The notes beneath the pieces are model-generated. The model had not been told where the DNA came from and searched no databases. It saw nothing but the letters and a program-made list of their open reading frames with translations. DNA of 64,000 bases, taken from Paenarthrobacter aurescens. Lineage in GTDB: Bacteria > Actinomycetota > Actinomycetes > Actinomycetales > Micrococcaceae. How positions within the stretch are numbered: position 1 is the stretch's first letter; each line of letters opens with the position of its first letter. The stretch spans positions 310,001-374,000 of the forward strand of contig NZ_JAOEFX010000001.1 of NCBI RefSeq assembly GCF_025421775.1, given 5' to 3'. Of the stretch, positions 33,999 to 42,563 are shown piece by piece. Made by a program: the position numbers and the translations under genes.

Positions 33999-34922
33999 CA
34001 GCCACGCCGTGGTCCCGCAGTATTTGCTTGGCGCGTTCCACGGCGGCCGCCTTATCTTCCGCCAAGGCGTTGAGTTCGGCCTGGTGGTCCTTTATCTGTG
34101 CTGCTTGGTACTCAGCAAGAATGTCATAAGGTTTCCTGGCACCGCCGCTTGCGTCCTTGCAGTCAACTTCCAGCAGGGCAACACGTATCTCGTCTTCCTT
34201 TGTGCCGCTCGACTGCAGGCTCCACGAACCTGGCCCGGTCAGCTTCACACCATTTTGGCCAGGCAATTCTCCCAATCCTGCCGGAAGGTCAAGTACTCGG
34301 GGTCGCGCTCCGTGAGCGCCACGGCGTTCCGAGTGATCTGGTTCTGGACTGAAGTCTCACCAACCAAACCCTCCAAGAGTTCGGGCAGTCCGGCCCTTGC
34401 CACGGAGTTAGTGCACTTTGTTTCCGCCGCCTGGTGCTCCGCGCTGAGAACAGGGCGCTCGGGTTGCTCGTCCATCACACCAGGAATTTTGCGGATCTCC
34501 GGCAGGGCACCGTTCTTCGCCGCCAACTTCCGGGACCATTGTCCATATCTGCCGTCCTGCAGGGCCTTGCCCCCGCCTCCCCAGGGAGCCACCGTGAAGC
34601 CCGCTTCTTCAACGCAGTCAAAAATGAGGGAGGCCACGGCAGAATTGACGATGACGTTCTCCCGATCCGAGTACCAGTACGCGCTCATGGGGAGTAGCAG
34701 CTCGCCAGTGACTTCATTGAGGGAGGCCCTTGCCGCAGCTCCGGCAGAACGATCAACGGAGGGCAAGGTTACGGCCGGAGTCTCAGTGGGCGATGGTGCC
34801 GACGGGGCAGAGCAGGCGGTGTTGGAGATCAACACCGCCATCACCAACATCGCCAACGCCGTTGTGGACACAGTGTTGAAGGTGGGCTCCAAGGAACTAA
34901 CCCCAGACACTCGTAATTTCAT
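33985..34922 (-). pseudogene. Lipoprotein-like gene broken by one frameshift
   Basis: Two frames that belong together. The first (34922 to 34245) starts MKLRVSGVSS, has a signal-like hydrophobic segment ending in SNTAC (weak lipobox) and stops after DWENCLAK. The next frame resumes as NGVKLTGPGSWSLQ and runs to 33985. Moving back one base at the four-A run (34253-34256) restores CLAKNGVKLTGPG and an open frame of about 312 codons. So one A was probably lost from a run of five, or there is a sequencing error. The second part contains a Lys/Ala/Glu-rich coiled-coil-like end. It overlaps both neighbours, so it is the second gene of the cassette operon. Confidence 0.72.
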
Positions 34923-35277
34923 CGTCCCAGTTCCGGGTGGGAGTCATATAGAGACCGCGTAGATCATTCGAAGCGTTACCAGCACGAAAGACAACACTGT
35001 CGCCTCTGAAGTTTTGATCAACATAGAAATAGACATATGGCGAGTTGGGATCAGTGGGCGGCCCCACATTGAGGGAACTCGCCTTATCGTTTGCATCCAC
35101 ACCTACGTTGTACGTGACCCAACCGAACGTCCTGGAGGTCCCCGTGAACCAGTAGTTGTCGTAAAGACATACGCGGGCCGTGGAGCAAGCCGGTGCGGCT
35201 TGCGCGGCGGTCATTCCGGTCAAGACCGAAGCCGAAGCAACCGTCAGAATCCCGGCTGTACGCAGGAGTGCTTTCAC
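34897..35277 (-). CDS. Small secreted protein, peptidase inhibitor I36/crystallin-like
   Basis: 126 residues from a GTG at 35277 with GGGGA 6 nt upstream. A clear signal peptide (basic MKALLR, hydrophobic core, AQA cleavage near residue 27) leads to a ~99-residue mature domain. This has CLYDNYWFTG and YFYVDQNFRG, the two-fold Greek-key-like repeat of the I36 inhibitor and beta/gamma-crystallin fold. Two cysteines near the N-terminus may form a disulfide. A longer frame to 35382 is rejected because it crosses a perfect palindrome and lacks the signal peptide at its start. It is the first gene of the operon with the lipoprotein, adaptor and ABC exporter. Inhibitor activity is unproven. Confidence 0.78.
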   Translation of the reverse strand: MKALLRTAGILTVASASVLTGMTAAQAAPACSTARVCLYDNYWFTGTSRTFGWVTYNVGVDANDKASSLNVGPPTDPNSPYVYFYVDQNFRGDSVVFRAGNASNDLRGLYMTPTRNWDDEITSVWG

Positions 35278-35299
35278 TGTTTTCCCCAATGCTCGTGCG

Positions 35300-35325
35300 G
35301 TGATGGAACAGCTCTGTTCCATCAC
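35300..35325. promoter_or_regulatory. Perfect palindrome upstream of the secreted-protein gene
   Basis: GTGATGGAACAG (35300-35311) and its exact complement CTGTTCCATCAC (35314-35325) separated by CT. It lies 23-48 nt upstream of the chosen GTG start, an operator position. It could also fold as an mRNA hairpin. Confidence 0.6.
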
Positions 35326-35368
35326 GAACACTAGGTTGCGCACGGCACCACCTAGATGACTCTTCCGC

Positions 35369-35444
35369 AAATTAGGTGGCATTTGGACAGGAAATTAGGT
35401 GCCCGGAGGACCGAAACTAGGTGCTGCATTGGGCCTCCTAGGTA
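35369..35444 (+). repeat. Iteron-like direct repeats between divergent genes
   Basis: AAATTAGGTG at 35369-35378 and 35392-35401, AAACTAGGTG at 35414-35423, and a degenerate CTCCTAGGTA at 35435-35444. The spacing is 23, 22 and 21 nt, about two helical turns, so all copies face the same side of the DNA. Probably a cooperative regulator site controlling one or both divergent genes. Confidence 0.65.
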
Positions 35445-35480
35445 TCGAAGCGCGTCAGGAGGGTCCATTTCCTCATCCGG

Positions 35481-35486
35481 CATACT
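35481..35486 (+). promoter_or_regulatory. Candidate -10 element for the TOPRIM gene
   Basis: CATACT ends 6 nt before the ATG at 35493 and no Shine-Dalgarno precedes the start, which suggests a leaderless transcript. No -35 box is clear, and the iterons lie just upstream. Confidence 0.35.
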
Positions 35487-35492
35487 TGTCCT

Positions 35493-36041
35493 ATGCAGGC
35501 GACGACTGTGTTGGTCGAGGGCGAAAGCGACAGGTTGGCGGTCGAGGCCCTGGCCTTTCGATGTGGCCACGACCTGGCTTCAGAGCGTGTGCAGATCGTG
35601 CCGATGGGCGGCGCCACGAGCATCGTTCACTTCCTCGACCGCTACGGCCCGAAGGGAGCCGACCACCGGCTGCTTGGTCTATGTGATGCCGGGGAGTCCC
35701 AAGGAATAGCCCGTGCGCTTATCCGCGCCGGTGTCGGATCCGGACCGTTGGAAGAGCGCGGGTTCCACGTATGTGATGCCGATCTGGAGGATGAACTCAT
35801 CCGATGCCTGGGAATCGGCGCTGTGCTCGAGGTCATCGAAGCTCAAGGCGAGCTGGCGTCATTTCGGCTCCTACAACGCCAGCCATCGCTTCGCGAACGG
35901 CCCGTAACAGCGCAACTGCAGCGATTCTTTGGAGGGCGCAGTGGCAACAAGGTCCGCTACGCACCCCTGCTTATCGAGGCGCTCCATGCTGGGCAAGCAC
36001 CCCCGCCGCTGGCGCGTCTCATCGAATCATTTACGGGGTGA
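35493..36041 (+). CDS. Stand-alone TOPRIM domain protein (OLD-nuclease-like)
   Basis: 182 residues. VEGESDRLA (8-16) and LCDAGES (63-69) are TOPRIM motifs carrying the acidic catalytic residues Glu9, Asp65 and probably Glu67, with a DLEDEL segment (97-102) like that of OLD-family endonucleases. The usual N-terminal ATPase of OLD proteins is absent and none is adjacent, so this is a TOPRIM-only protein. Divergent from the secreted-protein operon and followed by a tandem repeat. Nuclease, primase-like or other activity cannot be decided from sequence. Confidence 0.75.
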   Translation: MQATTVLVEGESDRLAVEALAFRCGHDLASERVQIVPMGGATSIVHFLDRYGPKGADHRLLGLCDAGESQGIARALIRAGVGSGPLEERGFHVCDADLEDELIRCLGIGAVLEVIEAQGELASFRLLQRQPSLRERPVTAQLQRFFGGRSGNKVRYAPLLIEALHAGQAPPPLARLIESFTG

Positions 36042-36057
36042 TGTGGGACTCTCTGGA

Positions 36058-36144
36058 GCCCGCGGGAGGTGAGAGAGCGTAGGGCTCAAGCCCGCGGGAG
36101 GTGAGAGAGCGTAGGGCTCAAGCCCGCGGGAGGTGAGAGAGCGT
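36058..36144. repeat. 32-bp tandem repeat, 2.7 copies
   Basis: Unit starts at 36058, 36090 and 36122. The first two copies are complete and identical over 32 nt, and the third matches for 23 nt. Each unit contains GGGCTCAAGCCC, which can pair internally, and a GAGAGAG run. It begins 17 nt after the TOPRIM stop, before ctaB. There are no spacers, so it is not a CRISPR. Confidence 0.85.
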
Positions 36145-36240
36145 CCGTGGCGTGAGGGGAAAAGCGCGACGCCGGCACTGACCGCTAAAACAAAGTGGCG
36201 GGTACCGGCGTCGAACGTTGTTGCTTTAAACCTACGGAAC

Positions 36241-37203
36241 CTAGCCACCGACGATCGCGGAGCCAATGAACGGGTCAATGGCCAGTGCGATGAAGAGCAG
36301 CGTCAGGTAGCTGATGGAGCCGTGGAAGACCTTCATGGCGCCCTTGTTGGAGACGTCGCCACCCTGTGCGCGCTTGTACAGGGCGTGGCTCTCGTAGAGG
36401 AACCAGGCGCCGGCCGCTACAGCCACGATGGTGTAGACCCAGCCGGCACCGCCAACGGGCACCATCAGGAGCGAGCAGGCAACCATGGCCCAGGCGTAGA
36501 GAACAACCTGCACCGAAACAACCTTGGCTCCGGCGATGGCACCCAGCATGGGCACCTTGGCGTTGCGGTAATCCTCGCCGTAGCGCATGGAGAGGGGCCA
36601 GTAGTGCGGAGGCGTCCACAGGAAGATCACCATGAAGAGCACGATCGCCGGCCACTCCACAGTGTTGGTGACAGCGGCCCATGCGATCAGCACGGGGAAG
36701 CATCCCGCCGCGCCGCCCCACACAATGTTCTGGGCGGTGCGGCGCTTCAGGATCATGGTGTAGATGACCACATAGAAGACGATCGCACCGAGGCCCAGCC
36801 AAGCGGAAAGGGGGTTGGCGCCGAACCAGAGGATAGCGATGGAAGCCGCCCCAAGAATCCAAGCGAAGATCAGGGCCTCGCGCGGAGTCACCTCGCCGGT
36901 TACCAGCGGACGCTTCTCGGTACGGTGCATCAGTTTGTCGATGTCGCGGTCTATGTAGCAGTTGAAGACGCCAGCGCTGCCCGCGGCGAACGCGCCGCCG
37001 ACCAGCGTGGCCAGAATCAGCCCGATGGACGGGAATCCGCGCTGGGCAAAAATCATGGTGGGCAGGGTGCTGACCAGGAGCAGCTCGATGACGCGCGGTT
37101 TGGTCAGAGCCAGATACGCCTTGAACTTACGGGAGATTCCGATGCTTCCCCGGGCCGGGGACGCGTTAAGGGGCGTATCAGTTGTGCTCACGGCGGCAGT
37201 CAC
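36241..37203 (-). CDS. ctaB: Protoheme IX farnesyltransferase (heme O synthase)
   Basis: Adds a farnesyl group to heme B to make heme O, the step before CtaA. 320 residues, UbiA-family prenyltransferase with about nine helices; the Asp-rich diphosphate motif NCYIDRDID has Asn81, Asp85 and Asp89, and the second loop reads [16 protein letters not shown] start at 37203, though a GTG at codon 5 is also possible. Divergent from tkt, the usual actinobacterial arrangement. Confidence 0.96.
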   Translation of the reverse strand: MTAAVSTTDTPLNASPARGSIGISRKFKAYLALTKPRVIELLLVSTLPTMIFAQRGFPSIGLILATLVGGAFAAGSAGVFNCYIDRDIDKLMHRTEKRPLVTGEVTPREALIFAWILGAASIAILWFGANPLSAWLGLGAIVFYVVIYTMILKRRTAQNIVWGGAAGCFPVLIAWAAVTNTVEWPAIVLFMVIFLWTPPHYWPLSMRYGEDYRNAKVPMLGAIAGAKVVSVQVVLYAWAMVACSLLMVPVGGAGWVYTIVAVAAGAWFLYESHALYKRAQGGDVSNKGAMKVFHGSISYLTLLFIALAIDPFIGSAIVGG

Positions 37204-37631
37204 TCTGTTCTATGCTCTGGGGTTCTCGCAGCGGCTGCCGTCCCGGTCGTCGAAAGCAAACGCGGGCGCATGAACCGCTGGTGGCCTCCAAATATCATAC
37301 CGTGGCCGGAAGTGGCGCGATGTCCGCAAAATACGTCAATGTTTCAGAATCTTCACTCCCCCGCTGGGCCATCGTGATTCATATAAGGGAATTTCTGTCC
37401 AGTTAGTGGGATTCCCTGAGTTCCATGACACGTTTAGGGCTAAGCTGTTGAGCAGATCAGCACACGTTGACGATCCGGGAAACCGTATTCTCGGATATCC
37501 GTGCGTCTGGATGAGAGATCAACGTTTCAATGGTGAACGGCTGGTAGACACATTGCAGCGGGCGCCATCCTGTGCTTCCTGCGTGCCGTGTCCGTACGCC
37601 TGCCGTCAGCACAGAGAGGGGCTCGGTTTTC
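37204..37631. other. 428-nt divergent ctaB-tkt intergenic region
   Basis: No gene is supported; short open frames across it lack codon bias or family similarity. It should carry both divergent promoters. TTGACG at 37467-37472 with TCGGAT 18 nt downstream is the best sigma-70-like pair. A TTCATATAAGG stretch near 37378 is the most AT-rich point. Confidence 0.5.
37467..37496 (+). promoter_or_regulatory. Candidate tkt promoter
   Basis: TTGACG (37467-37472), an 18-nt spacer and TCGGAT (37491-37496), about 135 nt before the tkt start. The -10 match is weak, so this is only a guess. Confidence 0.3.
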
Positions 37632-39758
37632 GTGCCACATTTGGAAGAGCAAGAACTGTCATGGACCGATCTGGACAAGAAGGCTGTTGACACCGTTCGC
37701 GTGTTGGCCGCCGATGCCGTGGAGAAGGTCGGCAACGGCCACCCTGGTACGGCAATGAGCTTGGCTCCGGCAGCGTACCTGCTGTTCCAGAAGCTGATGC
37801 GCCATGACCCCAAGAACCCGGACTGGATCGGCCGTGACCGGTTCGTCCTGTCACCCGGCCACACCTCGCTGACCCTTTACATCCAGCTTTTCCTCTCCGG
37901 TTACGGGCTGGAACTGAAGGACCTTGAGGCGCTGCGCACCTGGGGTTCATTGACCCCGGGCCACCCCGAGTACAAGCACACCGCCGGTGTGGAAATCACC
38001 ACCGGCCCGCTGGGCCAGGGACTCGCGTCCGCCGTTGGGTTCGCTTACTCCCAGCGCCGCCAACGCGGCCTGTTCGACGCCGACGCTCCCGCCGGCGAGT
38101 CGCCGTTCGACCACACCATCTGGGTCATCGCTTCCGACGGCGATCTGCAGGAAGGCGTCACCTCCGAGGCGTCCTCGCTGGCCGGGCACCAGGAACTGGG
38201 CAACCTCGTCGTGATTTACGACGAGAACCACATCTCCATCGAAGACGACACCGACATCGCCTTCACCGAAGACGTGCTGAAGCGCTACGAGGCCTACGGC
38301 TGGCACACCCAGCGCGTGGACTGGACCAAGACCGGCGACTACGTCGAAGACGTCCAGGAACTGTACTCCGCACTGCAGGCAGCCAAGGCAGAGACGAACA
38401 AGCCGTCCATCATCTCGCTGCGCACCATCATCGGGTACCCGGCGCCGAAGAAGCAGAACACCGGCAAGATCCACGGTTCCGCCCTGGGTGCCGAGGAAGT
38501 CGCGGCTTTGAAGACCGTGCTCGGCTTCGATCCTGCAAAGTCCTTCGATGTTGACGAAGAAGTCCTGGCACATGCCCGCAAGGTCCTGGACCGTGGTGCA
38601 GAGTCACGCGCGGCCTGGCAGTCCTCCTTCGAGGCATGGCAGTCCGCCAACCCCGACGCTGCTGCGCTGCTGGAGCGTGTTGAAGCGAAGAAGCTCCCCG
38701 TGGGCATCGACGCTGCCCTGCCCGTCTTCGAAGCCGGCAAGGACGTTTCCACCCGTGCGGCCTCGGGCAAGGTCCTGAACGCCATCGGGCCGGTCCTTCC
38801 CGAACTGTGGGGTGGTTCTGCCGACCTCGCCGAGTCCAACAACACCACGATTGAAGGTTCGCCGTCGTTCATCCCGACGTCGCGTTCCACGGATGCCTGG
38901 AAGGGCAACCCGTACGGCCGTGTGCTGCACTTTGGAATCCGGGAGCACGCTGCTGCGTCGATCGTCAACGGCATTTCCCTGCATGGCCGCACCCGCGCGT
39001 TCTCCGGCACGTTCCTGATCTTCTCGGACTACCAGCGCCCGGCAATCCGTCTCGGCGCCCTGATGGGTGTTCCGTCACTGTACGTGTGGACGCACGACTC
39101 CATCGGCCTGGGTGAAGACGGCCCCACCCACCAGCCGGTGGAGCAGCTCGCTTCCCTGCGTGCCATCCCGGGCCTGGATGTTGTCCGTCCTGGCGACGCG
39201 AACGAGGTCTCTGCGGCATGGAAGGTCATGCTGGAGAACCACGAGAACCCGGCCGGCATTGTCCTGACCCGTCAGAACATCCCCACTTACGCACGCGGCG
39301 AAGGCGAAGCAACCGGCGATACGTTCGGTTCCACCGCTGGTGTTGCCAAGGGCGGTTACGTCCTGGCCGAAGCTTCCAAGGACGGCGAAACCGTTGACGC
39401 GCAGGTCATCCTGATCGGAACCGGCTCGGAAGTCCAGCTCGCCGTGCAGGCCCGCGAAGCCCTCCAGGCTGAAGGCATCGCCGCGCGTGTTGTGTCCATG
39501 CCGTGCGTTGAGTGGTTCAACAAGCAGGACGAGGCCTACCGTGAGTCGGTACTCCCGGCATCGGTGAAGGCCCGTGTTTCCGTTGAAGCCGGCCTGGCAC
39601 TCGGCTGGAAGGAATTCGTCGGCGACGCAGGTCGTTCCATCTCCCTGGAGCACTTCGGCGCCTCGGCCGACTACAAGCGCCTGTTCAACGAATTCGGCAT
39701 CACGGCCGAAGCCGTTGCCGCCGCTGCCAAAGACTCCCTCGCAGACTCGAACGCATAA
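37632..39758 (+). CDS. tkt: Transketolase
   Basis: Thiamine-diphosphate enzyme of the non-oxidative pentose phosphate pathway, moving two-carbon units between sugar phosphates. 708 residues. [14 protein letters not shown] near 30, the cofactor motif [14 protein letters not shown] near 170 and [14 protein letters not shown] near 490 are intact. Start GTG at 37632, with GAGAGGGG about 10 nt upstream; the frame continues upstream to 37572 without family similarity. First gene of tkt-tal-pgi-zwf-opcA-pgl. Confidence 0.97.
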   Translation: MPHLEEQELSWTDLDKKAVDTVRVLAADAVEKVGNGHPGTAMSLAPAAYLLFQKLMRHDPKNPDWIGRDRFVLSPGHTSLTLYIQLFLSGYGLELKDLEALRTWGSLTPGHPEYKHTAGVEITTGPLGQGLASAVGFAYSQRRQRGLFDADAPAGESPFDHTIWVIASDGDLQEGVTSEASSLAGHQELGNLVVIYDENHISIEDDTDIAFTEDVLKRYEAYGWHTQRVDWTKTGDYVEDVQELYSALQAAKAETNKPSIISLRTIIGYPAPKKQNTGKIHGSALGAEEVAALKTVLGFDPAKSFDVDEEVLAHARKVLDRGAESRAAWQSSFEAWQSANPDAAALLERVEAKKLPVGIDAALPVFEAGKDVSTRAASGKVLNAIGPVLPELWGGSADLAESNNTTIEGSPSFIPTSRSTDAWKGNPYGRVLHFGIREHAAASIVNGISLHGRTRAFSGTFLIFSDYQRPAIRLGALMGVPSLYVWTHDSIGLGEDGPTHQPVEQLASLRAIPGLDVVRPGDANEVSAAWKVMLENHENPAGIVLTRQNIPTYARGEGEATGDTFGSTAGVAKGGYVLAEASKDGETVDAQVILIGTGSEVQLAVQAREALQAEGIAARVVSMPCVEWFNKQDEAYRESVLPASVKARVSVEAGLALGWKEFVGDAGRSISLEHFGASADYKRLFNEFGITAEAVAAAAKDSLADSNA

Positions 39759-39791
39759 CAGTCTGTTTCCCTCTCACAGGAGAAAAATCAC

Positions 39792-40910
39792 ATGTCTACA
39801 ACTCCCACGCAGCAGCTCTCTGACGCCGGCGTTTCCATCTGGCTCGATGACCTCTCCCGCACCCGCCTGGATTCCGGCACCCTGCAGAAGCTCATCGATG
39901 AAAAGAACGTTGTTGGTGTGACCACCAACCCGTCCATCTTCCACGCCGCCATCACCTCCGGCACGGACTACGACGCCACCATCGCAGCGCAGGCCGCAGC
40001 GGGCGCCAGCGTCGAAGAGACCATCTTCGAAATCACCACTACGGACGTCGCCGACGCCTGCGATCTTTTCGCACCGGTTGCAGCCGCAACCAATGGCGTC
40101 GACGGCCGCGTGTCCATCGAGGTCGACCCCCGCCTTGCCTGGGACACCGAAGGCACCATCGCCGAGGCCAAGCACCTCTACGCCAAGGTCAACAAGGACA
40201 ACGTCCACATCAAGATCCCGGCAACCCTGGAAGGCCTCGAGGCCATCACGGCTACCCTGGCCGAGGGCATCAGCGTCAACGTGACCCTGATCTTCTCCCT
40301 GGAGCGCTACCGCGCGGTCATCAACGCCTTCCAGAGCGGCCTGGAGCAGGCCAAGGAAAACGGCCACGACCTCTCCAAGATCCACTCCGTGGCTTCGTTC
40401 TTCGTCTCCCGCGTTGATTCCGAAATCGACAAGCGCCTTGACGCCATCGGCACCGATGAGGCCAAGGCACTGAAGGGCAAGGCAGGCGTCGCCAACGCAC
40501 GCCTGGCCTACCAGGTGTACGAAGAGCTGTTCTCCACCGAGCGCTGGGCAGTCCTGGCTGAAGCGGGCGCCCTCCCGCAGCGTCCTCTGTGGGCTTCCAC
40601 CGGCGTGAAGGATCCGGCCTACCCGGACACCCTCTACGTGACCGAACTCGTTGCCGCCGGCGTGGTCAACACCATGCCGGAAAAGACGCTGGATGCCACG
40701 TTCGACCACGGCGTTGTTACCGGTGACACCATCTCCGGTACCTACGACGAAGCGAACGAGACACTCAACGCCCTCGAAGCCCTCGGCGTCTCCTACAACG
40801 ACGTCGTGACCCTTCTTGAGACCGAAGGCCTCGAGAAGTTCGTTGGCTCCTGGAAGGAACTCCTCGCCGACGTCGAAGGCGCGCTCGTCACCGCACGGAA
40901 GGCTTCCTAA
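39792..40910 (+). CDS. tal: Transaldolase
   Basis: Transfers a dihydroxyacetone unit between sugar phosphates. 372 residues, the long actinobacterial type; the Schiff-base Lys141 lies in HIKIPAT, with TTNPSIF at 45-51. Starts 33 nt after tkt with an AGGAG-like site and ends 6 nt before pgi. Confidence 0.97.
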   Translation: MSTTPTQQLSDAGVSIWLDDLSRTRLDSGTLQKLIDEKNVVGVTTNPSIFHAAITSGTDYDATIAAQAAAGASVEETIFEITTTDVADACDLFAPVAAATNGVDGRVSIEVDPRLAWDTEGTIAEAKHLYAKVNKDNVHIKIPATLEGLEAITATLAEGISVNVTLIFSLERYRAVINAFQSGLEQAKENGHDLSKIHSVASFFVSRVDSEIDKRLDAIGTDEAKALKGKAGVANARLAYQVYEELFSTERWAVLAEAGALPQRPLWASTGVKDPAYPDTLYVTELVAAGVVNTMPEKTLDATFDHGVVTGDTISGTYDEANETLNALEALGVSYNDVVTLLETEGLEKFVGSWKELLADVEGALVTARKAS

Positions 40911-40916
40911 CCCACC

Positions 40917-42548
40917 ATGAGCACAATCAGCTACGACGCCAGCGGTGCCGCCCAGCAGGCCATCGCCCAGCACCTCGACGGTCTGGTCGAAGAGAAGATC
41001 GCCACCCGGATTTTTGCCAAGGACCACACGTTGTGGGGACCTGACGCAGAGTCCGAGGCCGCGATCCGCCTCGGCTGGGTAGAGGCCGCCACCGTGTCCC
41101 AGGCCCTGGTTGGGGACATTCTGGAACTTCGTGATGCCCTCCGCGCCGAAGGCGTCTCACGCATTGTCCTGTGTGGCATGGGTGGGTCTTCGTTGGCTCC
41201 TGAGGTTATTGCCGGTACCGCCGGCGTCGAGCTGACTGTGCTGGACAGCACGGACCCGGAACAGGTCAGCGCTGCTTTGAGCGACCGGCTGGCGGAGACA
41301 GCCATCGTCGTTTCCTCAAAGTCGGGTTCTACTGTTGAGACTGATTCCCAGCGACGGGTGTTCGAGAAGGCGTTCAACGACGCCGGAATTGATGCGAAGA
41401 GCCGCATCATCATCGTCACGGATCCGGGTTCGCCGCTGGATAAGGCATCCCGCGAAGCGGGCTACCGTGCGGTGTTCAATGCCGATCCAAACGTCGGCGG
41501 GCGCTTCTCGGCACTCACGGCGTTTGGCCTGGTCCCCTGCGGCCTCGCCGGTGTCGACATCCAGGCCTTCCTGGACGAGGCGGAAGAGGCGGCCGAAATC
41601 CTCAACGAGGACTCAACTGACAACATCGGCCTTGCCTTGGGCATCGCCCTTGGCGGTACCAACCCGCTGCGCAACAAGATCGTCATCGCTGAAGACGGTT
41701 CCGGCATCGTCGGTTTCGCTGACTGGGCCGAGCAGCTCATCGCCGAATCCACCGGCAAGCTCGGCACCGGCGTTCTGCCGGTCGTCGCCGGCCCGGATTC
41801 CCCGGAGGCCCTCAACGGCGCCGACGACGTCCTGGTAGTGCGGCTGGTTGGTGCGGATGCCGACGTCGAACTTCGCGAAAACGAAGTAGCAATCGCAGGC
41901 GGGCTGCCCTCCCAGATGTTTGTCTGGGAATTCGCCACGGCAGTCGCGGGTCGCCTCCTGGGCATCAACCCGTTCGACCAGCCCGACGTCGAAGCCGCCA
42001 AGGTGGCTGCGCGCGGCCTCCTGGACGCGCGCCCCGAGCCCACACCGGCAGCCTTCACTGACGGTGCAGTGGAAGTTCGTGGCGGCGACTGGCTCGGCAC
42101 TGCGTCGACGGCCACCGAAGCCGTGCAGGCGCTCCTGGCCCAGCTTGGTCCTGACGGCTACTTGAGTGTCCAGGCTTATCTCGACCGCATTTCGCACGCA
42201 CCGCTCGAAGGTATCCGTGACGAACTGGCAGCCGTCAGCGGCCGCCCGGTGACGTTCGGCTGGGGCCCGCGGTTCCTCCACTCCACCGGCCAGTTCCATA
42301 AGGGTGGACCCGCCATCGGAGTGTTCCTGCAGATCACTGCAGCATCATCCACCGACCTCGAAATCCCTGAGCGTCCGTTCACGTTCGGGCAGCTCATCGC
42401 CGCACAGGCCTCGGGCGACGCCCAGGTGCTTGAAGGCCATGGCCGCCCCGTACTGCGCCTGCACCTCACCGAGCGTGCAGCAGGCGTATCGCAGCTCCAG
42501 GAAGTCGTCGCTGCCTTGGCCAATCAGGCCAGCGCACTCGAAAGCTAA
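40917..42548 (+). CDS. pgi: Glucose-6-phosphate isomerase
   Basis: Interconverts glucose 6-phosphate and fructose 6-phosphate, linking glycolysis with the pentose phosphate pathway. 543 residues with GMGGSSLAPEV and SKSGSTVETDSQ sugar-isomerase phosphate loops, and the C-terminal region WGPRFLHSTGQFHKGG. It belongs to the short, divergent actinobacterial group that sits in pentose phosphate operons. ATG 6 nt after tal. Confidence 0.95.
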   Translation: MSTISYDASGAAQQAIAQHLDGLVEEKIATRIFAKDHTLWGPDAESEAAIRLGWVEAATVSQALVGDILELRDALRAEGVSRIVLCGMGGSSLAPEVIAGTAGVELTVLDSTDPEQVSAALSDRLAETAIVVSSKSGSTVETDSQRRVFEKAFNDAGIDAKSRIIIVTDPGSPLDKASREAGYRAVFNADPNVGGRFSALTAFGLVPCGLAGVDIQAFLDEAEEAAEILNEDSTDNIGLALGIALGGTNPLRNKIVIAEDGSGIVGFADWAEQLIAESTGKLGTGVLPVVAGPDSPEALNGADDVLVVRLVGADADVELRENEVAIAGGLPSQMFVWEFATAVAGRLLGINPFDQPDVEAAKVAARGLLDARPEPTPAAFTDGAVEVRGGDWLGTASTATEAVQALLAQLGPDGYLSVQAYLDRISHAPLEGIRDELAAVSGRPVTFGWGPRFLHSTGQFHKGGPAIGVFLQITAASSTDLEIPERPFTFGQLIAAQASGDAQVLEGHGRPVLRLHLTERAAGVSQLQEVVAALANQASALES

Positions 42549-42563
42549 GGCACAGAAACAAAC

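Noticed and set aside
34245..34275. Programmed -1 ribosomal frameshift
   Set aside because: CCAAAATGG is not a canonical XXXYYYZ slippery heptamer and no clear downstream pseudoknot was seen; base loss in a homopolymer is simpler.
35300..35325. LexA/SOS box
   Set aside because: The GAAC and GTTC arms are 6 nt apart; actinobacterial LexA boxes have 4 nt between them.
36058..36144. CRISPR array
   Set aside because: The 32-bp units are contiguous, with no unique spacers and no cas genes nearby.
36027..36278. 83-codon minus-strand frame across the tandem repeat
   Set aside because: It consists largely of translated repeat units, overlaps the ends of both flanking genes and lacks a ribosome site.
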